Source of the DNA: Triops longicaudatus
Taxonomy: Eukaryota > Arthropoda > Branchiopoda > Notostraca > Triopsidae
Direction of reading: 5' to 3'
Length of the DNA stretch: 64,000 nucleotides
Assembly (NCBI GenBank): GCA_022885665.1
Contig: JAGQDJ010000072.1
Location: 62,001 to 126,000, forward strand
The notes beneath the pieces were generated by a model. The model made no database searches and had not been told where the DNA came from. It saw only the letters and a program-made list of their open reading frames with translations. The translations under genes were made by a program, and so were the position numbers. Below are positions 24,931 through 36,729 of the stretch, one piece after another (position 1 is the stretch's first letter; every line of letters starts with the position of its first letter).

Positions 24931-27900
24931 NTTTTTTTTTAGTGAGAGCCAAGTAACGCTAAATCTTGCTTCATATTACAGGATTTCTGTTTTTTGCTAT
25001 CCACTCGAGCCGGAGGGCTGGGTATTAACTTGGCCACGGCTGATACCGTAATTATCTTCGATTCCGACTGGAATCCACAGAACGATTTGCAAGCCCAAGC
25101 TCGTGCTCATCGTATTGGGCAAAAGAATCAAGTTAACATCTACCGTTTGGTAACCAAAGGCTCGGTAGAGGAAGATATCGTGGAAAGAGCCAAGCGCAAG
25201 ATGGTGTTGGACCACTTGGTTATCCAGCGAATGGACACGACTGGTCGAACTGTGCTAGATCGCAAGAACCCGGGCACCACCAATTCTAATCCTTTCAACA
25301 AGGAAGAATTGAACGCCATTTTAAAATTTGGTGCTGAAGAGTTATTCAAAGATGATGAAGACGGGGAAGAAGAGCCTGCCTGTGATATTGATGAGATTTT
25401 AAGGAGAGCTGAGACAAGAGATGAAGCGCCTACCATGGTTGGCGATGAGCTTTTGTCAGCATTTAAAGTTGCCAGTTTTGCAGCTTTTGACGAAGAAGAT
25501 CCTTTGCCCACCATTGGGACCAAAAAGGAGAAGGAAGACGAGAAGGCATGGGTAGGTGATTTTACTGCGTTGCTCAAGAGAAAGTACTTATGCCTGGTTT
25601 TGTTTAGGACAACATTATCCCCGAAAACTATCGCAAAACTGTCGAAGATGCAGAAAAGGCCCAAGAAATGGCGGATTTATATTTACCACCGAGGAACAGG
25701 CGAGGTGCTCTAATGGCTGGCAGAGGACGATCGGACTCCGAAGGTATTTTTTATATATCCAGTATATTTATATATGTATTTATTGCTCGCTATAATCCAT
25801 TTTTTAAAATTATTCTTTAATCAGTTATTTTAATATTATTCAACCTTTTTGGATTTTTAGTCGTAACACTTGAAAGGGAATTTAAATAATAGTAAACAGA
25901 TAAATCAAATAAAAGAAATCATAAAATACCACCTTTATTAATTAACGTACTAGTATTTAAAGAAGAGCGGTTTCAAACTATTTTTGTCGTTGCAGCTGAC
26001 AACAAGAGGGTGAAACGAGAAGCGAGTGATGGAGAAGGCAGCTATAATGATGACAGCGACGAAGAAGACAAACCACGGAAGCGAGGCCGCCCACGACTTA
26101 ACGCCCGAGAAAACATTAAAGGATTCACCGATACAGAAATACGTCGCTTTTTGAAAAGCTTGCGGAAGTTTCCCAATCCCATGCAAAGGCTTGACGTCTT
26201 GGCAGCTGATGCTGATTTGGTGGACAAATCGCAATCCGACTTGCAACGTTTGACCGAGCTTGTGCTCCAGCGCTGCAATGAAGCATATGCCAATCGGGGT
26301 AAAGACGGAAAAGATGGCATGGAACCTAGCGAAGAGAGTAATATGTCTGCGACCACGGCTGGAATGAGGAAGAAACGCGAAAGGGGACCCTCTTTCAAAG
26401 TTTCAAACGTGTCCGTCAATTCCAAAACTCTTTCGTCGGCTTTGAATGAATTGGTACCCTTAGCGACGGTTATGCCTGCGAGTGCTGAAGAAAGAAAGAA
26501 ATGGGTCCTTACTGCCAAGTAATTTGAGAATTCTTTTTAGCTTAAGTAATATCCACCGATGTCTTTTATGCATACAGAATAAATATGATTTATCTTTTTT
26601 TTTATGTAGAGTGCGTGACCCGAACTGGGACATGGAGTGGACCATGGAAGACGATTCGCGTCTGTTGAGAGGAATTTACGAGCACGGAATGGGTTCCTGG
26701 GAAGCCATTAAATTGGATCCATCGTTACACTTGCACAAGATATTGCCCGACGGCCCGGATGCAAAACCTCAAGCCAAGCACGTGTCGGCCAGAGCTGACT
26801 ATCTTCTAAAGATCCTGAAGCGTCAAGTGGAATTGGAGCAAGGCATGCATAAGCCCAAAAAACGTGGACGAAAACCGAAAGAGGGCAAAGAACCGAAAGC
26901 GAAACCTTTCAAAGCACCTATTGTTCCGGACGCGGAAGATATCAGTTCCGGTGAAGAGGCCAATAATGCTCCGTCTCCTCCCAAAAAACGTGTCGTGGAA
27001 GAGGATATCAAGCCGGTAGTGACCGAGGAGGATGAAAAGAGCGACCACAAAGAAGATAAGAAGAAAGAAAAAGAAAAGAAGAAGAAAAAGAAAGTCGAGC
27101 AAGGACCTATGCACTTCACAGCAAGCAGCGAACCTCGGGCGGTGGAAATTATTGGTGATCTCGATCCTTCAATCTTTAACGAGGTAAAAATAAGAAACTT
27201 GAAACACGTGGTGATTGTACAATTTGTAACGGTCAAGTGTTGCATGAGTATCAATTACTTATGATCTGTGTTTCTGTTTTCAGTGTAAAGAAAAAATGCG
27301 TCCAGTGAAGAAAGCTTTGAAGGCGTTGGATAACCCTGATCAGACATTACCTGAACACGAACAAATTCAGCACACGAGGCAGTGCCTACTGCAGATTGGT
27401 GAACATATTGACAAATGTTTAACAGCTATCGTTGATCCCGAGAAAGCGAAGGAATGGCGGAAGTAAGTTTAAATCCTGTAAAGTAGTTGACACAGAGTAA
27501 TGTTTTCCTTTTTAACACAGTAATCTGTGGTATTTCGTCTCAAAATTTACTGAATTCGATGCCAAAAAGCTTTACAAGCTTTACCGGTTGGCAGTCAAGA
27601 AGCAAAGCGAGAAAGAAGAGAAAGGCAGGGATGACAAGAGCCAAGAAAAGGAGAAAGATAAAGAGAGGCACAAAGAGCGCGAGAAAGAGAGAGAAAAAGA
27701 AAGAGTCTATCATTCAGAGAATAGCAGAGAAGAGGTTCGTATTACCATTTTCTTACTTTTTCATTTATATATTTTTTCTGTTATTTTCGTAATGTTGTTG
27801 AACTTGGCTATAATTTAACCGTTAACCATCCCGTATTCTCGTTAGCCTGGCAAGTCCGGTTATTCCAGTCACCCTGCCAAACGGAAGTACGACGACGTGG

Positions 27901-28775
27901 ATCATGATAGCCACTTGTCTCAGTCGGCAGCCAAACGTTCGTTCAGCAATGGAAGCGATAGGTACTATATTGAAAGACTGCACTCGGATGTGTTTAACAC
28001 TTACGTTATGGTATCTTTAGGACAAGTGAAAGCGAAAGAGAGAAGGATAGCAAATCAGATAGAGAGTCCGATCGGTATCGGGATAGAGAACGCGACCGGA
28101 ACGAAAGGGATAGGTATAGCAGAGATCGGCAGCCTTACTTTCCAAAAGAGCGTGATCCTAGAGAGAGAGATATACGAGATCGACGGGACTCTGTGAGGGA
28201 CCGGTGGCCTGCTCCGCCGCATCCTGACAGGTAGGAGCTCATTATTGTAGGGCTTATTCACACCTTTGCTAATTAAACATTAATTTTAGATTTAACGACC
28301 ATAAACGAGACCCTTATAGTCGGCCAGGACATCCATATCAACGGGAACGAGACTATCGACCCATGGATAAGAGGTTTGGCTTTGTCTTGTTTTAATTGTG
28401 CAAATCAATGGGTCATAATCTTTACGCATGTCTTAATGACTGATAAGCATTGTAAAGTAATATATGAGTTTATTGGTAATTGATATAAATGTATTGAGTA
28501 ATTACATCGATTGATCCACGCATTTTTTTCTTGAGTATTTTTAACGTGTGTTGAGCAGAGTAAAGCCAGGAAATTAAAATTAACTATTTTTTATCTTCCT
28601 ATATAGGTATCCAGGGAACCATCCACCACCGTACGGTAACTACGAAGGGTCAAGTCATGCCCATCCCCCAGTTCATTCTTCGCATCCACCTTCATCGTAC
28701 GGGGACTGGCAAAGAGACAAAAAGCCGGACTACAGAAGGGAGTTTGACCGAAGACCTCCCCAACCGCCGACATAA
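20463..28775 (+). CDS. Chd1: CHD1 chromodomain helicase DNA-binding protein
   Basis: ATP-dependent nucleosome-spacing remodeller that reads H3K4me and travels with transcribing polymerase II. I model 24 exons from 20463-20471 (MAQ only) to 28607-28775, with phases closing to 1713 residues (human 1710). Order: acidic Ser-rich N-terminus; [21 protein letters not shown] and [15 protein letters not shown]; tandem chromodomains (about 220-410, [17 protein letters not shown] and [17 protein letters not shown]); SNF2 ATPase from about 411 ([35 protein letters not shown]); helicase C ([21 protein letters not shown]); [26 protein letters not shown] region ([24 protein letters not shown]); CHCT domain ([26 protein letters not shown]); Arg/Asp/His-rich tail. 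The most uncertain junction is intron 4 (21638-21700, weak donor). The intron at 24876-24981 contains a poly-T tract with an N. Confidence 0.95.
24877..24941 (+). repeat. Poly-T tract with an ambiguous base in a CHD1 intron
   Basis: About 60 consecutive T with a single N at 24931, just inside the donor of the CHD1 intron that ends at 24981. The N marks an unresolved base, so the tract length is not reliable. Flanking exons join in frame regardless. Confidence 0.9.
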
Positions 28776-28934
28776 ATGAAAGGGTTAAATTGTAGTAAAA
28801 ATGACTGTTGTGAGTTGTACAGAAATAACTTTGATCGAATACGAGGTACTGGAAAAATTGATGTTGAGTGCACGATATTTGCGAACCGTGAAAATCCAGG
28901 AAAATTTGTTCGGTTTTGTATTTTGATGACGCTG

Positions 28935-28940
28935 AATAAA
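28935..28940 (+). terminator. Poly(A) signal of CHD1
   Basis: AATAAA 160 bases after the CHD1 stop. The rest of 28776-29482 is 3' UTR and spacer between convergent CHD1 and the THAP gene, with a TTA microsatellite at about 29229-29262. Confidence 0.6.
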
Positions 28941-29482
28941 CTGTGTCGCGTATCGAACGTCTAGAATTTCTATTGTAGGAACTTCTTCATGAAGAAGTGC
29001 TCTAAACTTAGCATATTGGCATCGCCTTCATTTCATTCGTATAACAGAATTTAAGAGTGAATAGACCTTGAGACGAATTACCTTACGAGCGTGTAATTAT
29101 TACTATTTTGGCTTTGAAACAGGGTCGTGAGATCAAGTACAATTTTAACAGGGGTATCACGAATCTTGTATGTACTTTAACAATCACGGGAGTCATTAAT
29201 TTCCAGTTCTCGCGCTAGGCCTTACTTTTTTATTATTTTTATTATTATTATTATTATTTTTGGTTCCGCACATTATTTGCTACCTACAGAACAATTCTTC
29301 GGTAGTTAGCTTACGCGAGAAAATCAGGTATAAAAACACAAGAAGCATTTTATCATGTTCATCAATATGAACAAGCATATAATAATTTAAATGAGCTGAG
29401 CTCCGATTAACAAAAGTATTTCTTCGCTAATATTATGTGACCTTTCGCTTTTAATAATCCTAATCACAGCTCACATACTTGA

Positions 29483-30544
29483 TTACGATTCCTTCTCTTT
29501 AAATGCGCTCTGTTTTCGAGAACGTATCCTCAGTTTGACAAGCTCAGCCCGAATTCTAAGATTAATTTGTTCTGTTTCCTGTAGTTCAGCTTGTACGTCC
29601 TGTAGGTCTTTACTCAATTTAACAAACTGAGTCTCATAATAACTGTTAATATTTTTCTCCTTCGCTAACTGGTCTTTGAGATATTCACTCATTGTGTTCA
29701 TTTCCCGCAGTTTACGTCGCAACTCCTCGACAGTACATTCTGTTTGAGTCTCAGAATTCGCAGCGGAAACAAATCTGTCCTCATAGTGAGTTGATTCGCA
29801 TTCTGTATCGGAAATATTCAACGGATCCTTTTCCTCCAATTCGCATTCAATGGCCTCGTCTGCGCTTTCGGTATCTGAGTTGGGGTGCATTTCTTCCAGT
29901 TTGTAATCCAGTAGCTCGCCTGGGTACGCTATCGGAGTACCGCAACTCGTAGCTTCATTCGCAATGTCCATTTCATCATCCTTCCTTTCCGTGTCGGAAA
30001 AATCCAACGATGTGGGCTTTTCCTCTTTAAATTGCAGTAGTTCAACAGGTTTTTTAGTTGGAATGCTATCATTCGTAGCCTCATTACTATCTTCTGTCAT
30101 ACAACGTCCGCTCTGCGTTTCGTCCGAAGCATCAGACCCCTCGTCCGTAGGACAAACTGTTTTCTCGTTCCCTATAACGTGGTTTCTCAATAGCTTGTGG
30201 TCGAAAATCGTAGGTAAAGTGTTGGGTCTCAATTCCCGTCTCCCAGTCTTAAACTCATAGAAATCTTCTTTCTTGTAATGAAGAGAACAAATACATGTGT
30301 GCCGTGATACCTAGAACCATATCAAATAATTATTAGGTGTATGTCTATGAGTGCCACTTGAATCTATTCATGTTACTTCAAAATCTGGCCCTAACTGCCG
30401 ATTTATTCTTCTGGCGAATTCGTTCAATAGGGCAGGATCCTTGGGAACTCTATGAAAAGAAATTCTTGTGCCTTTATCGTTGGCCTTATTCCCCAATTTT
30501 TTCCCCGAGTGCGCGTTACAAAGAGGTACGCAACAGTGTGGCAT
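29483..30544 (-). CDS. THAP-domain zinc-finger protein with C-terminal coiled coil
   Basis: Probable sequence-specific DNA-binding protein. Two exons, 30377-30544 and 29483-30310 on the minus strand, encode 331 residues. Residues 1-85 form a THAP (C2-CH) finger: MPHCCVPLCN at the start, ISFHRVPKD, FARRINRQLG, then across the splice ICSLHYKKEDFYEF and the closing LRPNTLPTIF (AVPTIF box in the family). Residues about 95-240 are acidic and rich in Ser/Thr, with loosely repeated segments (DFSDTERKDDE, NSDTESADEAIE, NISDTECES). The last ~80 residues are a predicted coiled coil (TVEELRRKLREM, DLQDVQAELQETEQ). The ATG at 30544 places the first Cys pair as in other THAP proteins. Which THAP family member it is cannot be told. 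It shares a 256-base divergent promoter region with BRX1. Confidence 0.88.
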
Positions 30545-30800
30545 TCTGTTTTCGTACCCACAATACTAACAGGTTTGACTCCCTTGACAAAGGCAACAAC
30601 ATTGAGCACAAATCATGGCGTCCGCTCTCAGGACACCTCTAGCGATTAAGAACACTACTCCTAAGCAAGTTCTCTTAAGTAAAATTGAACTTCGCGCTGT
30701 TTTTCGTCAGTCAAGGTGGCGGTAGTATCGCCACGTGTGCAGTTTACTTCTGTTGCACGTTTTCACAGAAAATATTTGCAGGCCTGTGAATCTTGTTAAG
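30545..30800. promoter_or_regulatory. Divergent promoter region, THAP gene / BRX1
   Basis: Only 256 bases separate the two outward-facing start codons, so both 5' UTRs and promoters must lie here. I see no obvious TATA box. Shared control is an inference from spacing. Confidence 0.5.
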
Positions 30801-32140
30801 ATGGCTAAAAAGCGCACGAGATCTGTTGACAAGAAAGCAGATAAGCAAGAAAAAGCACAAGAAGTTGCATCAGAGACGCTGCCTTTAGTACGACAGTCAG
30901 ATGAACCTGTGGCCAAAAGGGTAAGACATAATTCGTTACAAACTGCATATCAATTTTCAAATATTTGGTCTTGCGAACATCCAGGCAAAATGGACCAATA
31001 AAAACAGAGTTCTAGTTTTCTCGGCTCGAGGAACCACTCAAAGGGACCGACATCTAATGAATGACATTAGGGAGATGATGCCTCACTCAAAACCAGAAAG
31101 CAAAATGGAAAAGAAAGATCCATACTTTGTCATCAATGAAGTAAGGAAAGCTAGATTCGCCATACAATACTAAATCATTTCTGTTCATTAGATTTGCGAG
31201 ATGAAAAATTGCAACAAAAGCGTCTTTTTCGAAGGACGGAAGAAGCAAGACTTGTATGTTTGGTTGGCCAATGTTCCTAAAGGACCTTGTGCGAAATTTC
31301 TTCTTGAAAACAGTACTAATTGAAGTTTATCATATTCAGTTAATAATTGTAAACTTCTATAGTTCATACCATGGGAGAACTGAAAATGACAGGCAATTGC
31401 CTTAAAGGATCCAGACCTTTATTATCGTTTGATAAAACTTTTGACTCTACACCACACTGGGCAATTATGAAAGAATTGTTGACACAAGTATGCAAGCATT
31501 ATCAGAAAGCTGACGTGCATTTTTTAACGTAATGACAATATAATACTTAGATTTTTTCCACACCACGAGCACATCCTAAAAGCCAGCCTTTTTTCGACCA
31601 CGTTTTTACATTCACCGTTTACGATAACCGTATTTGGTTCAGGAACTTTCAGATTGTCGAGGAGGATGGTCAAATGGCAGAAATAGGTAATTTTCGTGTG
31701 AAATTATCGCTTGATCTTCAAAGACTAATATGAATTTCGGCTAGGACCGCGTTTTGTCATGAATCCTATCAAGATTTTCGAAGGAAGTTTCGGTGGTCAG
31801 GTTTTGTGGGAAAACCCCGACTATGTGTCGCCGAATATGGTAATTGCAGTGATTCTGGTCAGCGACAAGTCTCACAACTCTTTTTGTTTTTGTCTAGTAT
31901 CGACGCATTATTAAGAAGGCCACGGGCATGAAGTACCGTGAACGAATAGAGCAAAAGATTTCCAAGGAAGTACGCAAACCTGAAGGTCCTTCGTATGACT
32001 TGGATCCATTGGATGAAGTTTTCGACACCGAAGCACCGGCGCCGCCGACGGAGCCTGTATCGGTGCCTCCGCCTGCGTCTAAAAAGAAGAAAAGGAAGGC
32101 GAAAAAGGGTGATGCGGCACCTGTTCTAGTAAATGAGTGA
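30801..32140 (+). CDS. BRIX1: BRX1/BRIX1 ribosome biogenesis protein
   Basis: Nucleolar Brix-domain protein needed for maturation of the large ribosomal subunit. Seven exons (30801-30920, 30985-31140, 31192-31312, 31363-31487, 31551-31686, 31745-31839, 31898-32140) encode 331 residues (human 353). After a basic N-terminus the Brix domain runs from about residue 42: NRVLVFSARGTTQRDRHLMN, INEICEMKNCNKSVFFEGRK, MTGNCLKGSRPLLSF, FDHVFTFTVYDNRIWFRNFQ, GPRFVMNPIKIFEGSFGG. The C-terminus is Pro-rich then Lys-rich (SKKKKRKAKKG), a likely nucleolar signal. All phases agree. LAMTOR5 starts 205 bases after the stop, with no AATAAA between. Confidence 0.95.
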
Positions 32141-32345
32141 TGAATTTTTGACCTACTGAACTTGAAATACAAGCCAACATTTATCCATCGCGAAAACCTT
32201 GATTTAATCTGATTGATATCTCATTAATATCGAATGGTTGGAAGGGATTTTTCCTCCTCGTTACTTGAGAAGGGGCGGCACTTTTCTTGTGTTTTGCTTC
32301 GAGGAACACCACAATAGTAGGTTAGGATCAGCAGCAGATTTACAA

Positions 32346-32798
32346 ATGGAAACAGAATTGCAGAGAACAGTGGATGAACTGTAATTTTAAACTCTTTCTA
32401 CGTTCGGAAGGTATTAACTATTATTTGTATGGCATAGGATGCGGGATCCGAATGTAACTGGGGTTTTATGTGCGGATAAGCAAGGAATGTGTGTGGCTGG
32501 TAAGAACCATTATTCACTGCCTTCACAATATTAACGTTGAGGTAATTTTACTCTTAAGTTGCTGGTAAAGCGAGCTCCAAAGCCGCTGGTGCAATTGCAG
32601 CCATTGCCAATTTGGCAGGTACGTTGGAATTGGATGCTGAAAATCCTGTTGTCGCCGTTGAAAGCGAAAACACGTAAATTACATTTACCTCACAGCATTA
32701 AAGATATATGAATATAAAGGATCTCTTATAGGCGTTGCCTTATTCATCAAAATGCGGGGGTCACAGTAGCCGTGTACAAGAAACGCGAGAATGCCTAA
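32346..32798 (+). CDS. LAMTOR5: LAMTOR5 (HBXIP) Ragulator subunit
   Basis: Roadblock-fold subunit of the Ragulator complex, which anchors Rag GTPases and mTORC1 at the lysosome. Four very small exons (32346-32380, 32438-32499, 32559-32673, 32732-32798) encode 92 residues (human 91). The sequence follows the human protein through METELQRTVDELMRDP, VTGVLCADKQGMCVAVAGKA, AAGAIAAIANLAG, VVAVESENTRCLIHQNAG and VTVAVYKKRENA. Every exon is too short to stand out alone; the call rests on the joined product. AATAAA lies at 32893-32898. It sits in a tight same-strand series between BRX1 and eIF2B beta. Confidence 0.93.
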
Positions 32799-32892
32799 AG
32801 ATTCCATGCCGTTTGAGCCAGTTTACTATTGTTGGTGATAAGAAAATTTTCGTTAATTTTGTTTCGTAGCCGATATTTTGCTTTGAAACATA

Positions 32893-32898
32893 AATAAA
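32893..32898 (+). terminator. Poly(A) signal of LAMTOR5
   Basis: AATAAA 95 bases after the LAMTOR5 stop and 180 bases before the next start codon, arguing that LAMTOR5 and eIF2B beta are separate transcripts. Confidence 0.6.
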
Positions 32899-33079
32899 TG
32901 CTTGTCTACTGAATTGAGATCGTAAATTTAAAAAATAATAATAATAAACGAGAGTTATGAGGGAATTTTTCCTCGTGTTCATTTGATAAAGGAAGGCGTG
33001 ACTTAAGTTGGCGAGCATATGTTTACATTTGTTAAAGTTACATTTTCACGTCTTTGCTCATAAAGGCAAAGATTGTAGA

Positions 33080-34531
33080 ATGCCGGCGATAGATAATGAC
33101 TTGTCGGAGCTAATGAGCACTTTCAAGACTGAAGTTAACCAAGGGTAACATTTCATTATTTTGTTCGTGTGTTTTACGGCGAACTATACTGTAATGTTAC
33201 ATCAGGCATGTTCCTGGTAAGCTTACATTCTGCTTGTATTTCTTTAGGAAATATCTAGACTCATATAATCTGGTACTGAATACGGTTAATCTATTACGAA
33301 AAGTTATCGCACACTCAAAATGGAGCAACGCGGGAGAACTCATATCCACACTGGAGCAACACGGCAAAGAATTAATAAATGCTGCTCCTTCCGAGAACTG
33401 TATAAGCAACATGGTTCGCAGGGTCCTGAAAATTATTCGTGACGAAAATGCGTCGTCCCAGAAAGTAAAAATTAATTGTAGTTAAACTCAAAAAATGTGT
33501 ACAAACTTTATGCACTTGTTAATTTCGTTCCTCAAAGGGCAAACAAGAAGATGAGTTGGAGCAATCCTTGCACAAATTAGTACTCGCCGAAGGAGAAGAT
33601 TGTAAATATGACATCACCTCTGTTAATCTTAAAGCAGCGATTATGGAAAACTTGGGTGAGCTTCTTACCGAGTTCGAAACCAGTGCTGATAACATCGCAG
33701 CTCAAGCGTTGGAACATATCCACTCTAATGAAATTATTATGACCATTGGTCGCTCCCGAACTGTGGCAAGGTTTTTAAAACAAGCTGCGAAACAGCGTAC
33801 TTTCCAAGTTATCGTGGCTGAGTGTGCTCCATTCTTCAACGTAATAAATCAAAATATTAATTTTTGTATCTGTATCTACTAATATTATTTTTTGTATCTT
33901 TTGCCTTGTTGTAATATGCGTAATTTAGGGTCAGGAAATGGCACTGAGTTTAGCTAAAGCAAAAATTCAGACAACCCTCATCCCAGATAGCTCCATTTTT
34001 GCTATGATGGCTAGAGTCAACAAAGTAATTATTGGCACCCACTCCGTTATGGCCAATGGAGGTTTAAAAGCGGTTTGTGGTAGTCACTCCGTCGCTCTAG
34101 CCGCGAAGCACCACTCAGTTCCGGTAAGAACGTGAATAATCTGAAAGAACTTCACATTGGAATTAACGTGTAAACTACTCTAGCTGATTGTTTGTGCTCC
34201 CATGTACAAGTTCAGCCCGCAGTATGTGTGTAGCTTGGATCAAGACGGTTTGAACAGTTTTGCTTCACCAGTTGATCTTATTCGCGGATCTGAAGGAGCT
34301 GTCTTATCTACAGTACAGATCTACAATCCCGTTTTTGACTACGTGCCGCCTGAGCTTGTCAAGCTTTTCATCTCCAATACGTGAGTCTTAAGTTTTTTGA
34401 CTTTTAGGATGATCGTTTATAAATGGATGTAAATTAATGTGACTTTTTCTTTACATAGCGGTGGACACGCGCCTTCTTATATATACCGTTTATTGAGCGA
34501 ATTGTACCATCCATTAGATTCCGAAATGTGA
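33080..34531 (+). CDS. EIF2B2: Translation initiation factor eIF2B subunit beta
   Basis: Regulatory subunit of eIF2B, the guanine-exchange factor for eIF2 in the cytosol and the target of the integrated stress response. Six exons (33080-33144, 33248-33464, 33538-33840, 33929-34123, 34184-34380, 34459-34531) encode 349 residues (human 351). Diagnostic blocks of the beta subunit are present: [115 protein letters not shown] and [15 protein letters not shown] near the end. The alpha and delta paralogues differ in these. Poly(A) signal AATAAA at 34606-34611. Confidence 0.95.
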
Positions 34532-34605
34532 AACCAATGGACACAATTTTCGCTGCGTGTATACACATTAAGTTGCCGTTGTAAAAACTGTTATGGAAAA
34601 GGACA

Positions 34606-34611
34606 GAATAA
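34606..34611 (+). terminator. Poly(A) signal of eIF2B beta
   Basis: AATAAA 75 bases after the stop; the convergent ZNF367 gene ends 182 bases further on. Confidence 0.6.
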
Positions 34612-34793
34612 AGCACTGGAAGGAATCATGAGTACACGTTAAGAAAGCTCCTGGTAGGAGAAGACATTAAAGCTTCGAAAAGCAAAGACAGAAAGCAGAA
34701 GTCTGCTTGTTATCTCAGGTACTCCGAAACTGACGTTACACTCAGTTTCTGTTCTCGAAACAAGGCACTTCTTTTTGCCGAACGCAAAATAAG

Positions 34794-36250
34794 TTAATTC
34801 CCCTCGCTCACAACATTACTGGAAGACGAAGCCAGAGTCATGAGAGCGATGGCTCCTGTCCACTTCTCGTTACGCTGAGGGTGAGTGTCGGCTGGAGCAA
34901 TAATGACCGATGGCCGACACAACTGTTGATCGCTCAACTTGGGTCCCGAGGGCTCATCTTTGAAGAGTTGCTCGTTCCATGCTTCCCGAAGCCAACGCTT
35001 TTTGGGCTTTTCGATAGAAAACGAGTGTGATTCTCGTTCGAGTTCGCTATGCGATTGTTCAGGCGTTTCGGGTAATCGAATACTTTCAGGCTCTTGTGGA
35101 AGCGTACGGGACTCAAGAACAGATGATGAACTAGCCAAAGGAGTATTTTCTGCTTCTATTCGACGAACTCTGTACGGCGTTTTCACTGGACTGGGTCCCC
35201 AGGGTAAAGGAGCGATTCCGGACAGCGCAGGTTCAACAGCTTGAGAAAGCGAACGATACAAGGGAAGCATCTCGCCATCCGATACGTCAGGGGTGTCATA
35301 GAGTTTCACAGGTTTCTTGGAGCGATTGGTCCGTTTAGGAGTGGTGTATGAAGTATCATTTTCGCACCAGTTTTCTTGCTGTTCCATCTCGGATGTGAGA
35401 CCGCGTTTTATTTTTGGCTTCTTGATGAAACTACTGTCTTGGCTCTTCGGTGTTGGTTTTTCTTCTGTACGTCTTTTATACCTGAACAAAATATTAATAC
35501 ATTAATCTCAAGGCCTGGTATTTGAAATTTGTGTTACCTTTCTAGCCATTCTAATACTTCAGGGGTGTTATCTGTTGCAGAAACGGGTTGTAGAACAAGC
35601 TCGTGACATCGTTTTAGAGAGCCATATGGATGATCCGGGCAATGACGGTTTGCATGAGTAAAGCGATTTGAGCAACTGAAGAGAAAATTAAATCGTTAAC
35701 ATGTTTTCTGAATGTCTAGCTTGGTTAATTACTTTGGTTCTGCGCAGATAAACGGTTTCTCGCCCGTGTGCAAACGTTGGTGCGTTTTCAACTGTCCGCT
35801 TTGGGTAAAGGCTTTGCCGCAGGATGGGTAATCGCAAATATAAGGTTTTTCGCCCGTGTGAGTGCGTTTATGCGCTTGTAAAGACTTTTCACGTGGAAAA
35901 ACGCGATTACAAATGTTGCATTTGATGGCACTGGGCGAAACAGCTCCTTCCACGATCAAATGAGAGATCAAATCTGCTCTGGGTCTTCCTCGTTTGGAAA
36001 CAGCATCATTTTTGCAATTTGACTGGTTTCCCAATGATGCTGGCGTCGTTGGTGATTCGCAATACGACGATGAGAGGTTTAAGTCAGGCGACACGAAAGA
36101 ATTAGTAGCAGGACTTCCTTGGGGATGCTCATCTCCCCACTGCCATGGATAGAAATTTTGGTTGACAGGGGTACTGAAATTAATAGGCTTTCCTATGAAT
36201 TCACTTTTCTTAGGCGTTATGTCCATGTTATGATAATTGGAAGACTGCAT
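34794..36250 (-). CDS. ZNF367: ZNF367-type C2H2 zinc-finger transcription factor
   Basis: Nuclear DNA-binding protein. Three exons on the minus strand (35733-36250, 35538-35675, 34794-35481) encode 447 residues. The N-terminal part has [11 protein letters not shown], echoing YPWRWGE in human ZNF367. Then come [18 protein letters not shown] and two C2H2 fingers, [21 protein letters not shown] and [20 protein letters not shown], with TGEKPY/TGEKPF linkers. A third, variant finger crosses into exon 2 ([20 protein letters not shown]), and VLEWLERY matches the human AEWLARY. The C-terminal ~225 residues are low-complexity Ser/Pro-rich and end near a conserved ALMTLASS (human ALIELA). An in-frame ATG at 36397 is an alternative start; the extra stretch is hydrophobic and unlike the family, so I prefer 36250. 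Divergent from vig. Confidence 0.9.
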
Positions 36251-36729
36251 GTTTTCCCCACAACTTAGGACACAACCGAACAAGGGACTGATTAAATACA
36301 CACACCAGTCTAGTTTAAAGGGACAAAGGTTCACTTCCGTGACCTTTAACAACGGACCTTTAACAACGTGCAACTCCCCGCCAAAAGTACTAAACACAGC
36401 GTTCGCGCCTTGAAACTCTGCTAGCGGGTTGGTCCATTGGACCCCACGTGATAACCTGTCTCCGACTTTCTAATTTACCTTTTGAATGTACTTTTAATGG
36501 AAAAGTAAATAATTTTATATAATAAATAAAGATTGAAACTTTTTGAGAGCAATTCGATTTTATTTTTCTTATTGAGCGATTTTCGGTCTGCTCCAAAGCG
36601 TTGGCTTGGCAGCACTGGTCAGGTCTTGCAACGCTGGTGCGCCATAGTGAATGTCTAGTTTGTGGAAAGGCTCAAGTGTAGCCAAACTTATCATTAAATA
36701 TCCTCTCCATCGAGGGGTAAATAGAGACC
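36251..36729. promoter_or_regulatory. Divergent promoter region, ZNF367 / vig
   Basis: 479 bases separate the outward start codons. No coding exon fits. A CACGTG E-box is present near 36444 (ccccacgtgataac). Joint regulation is possible but inferred from spacing only. Confidence 0.4.
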
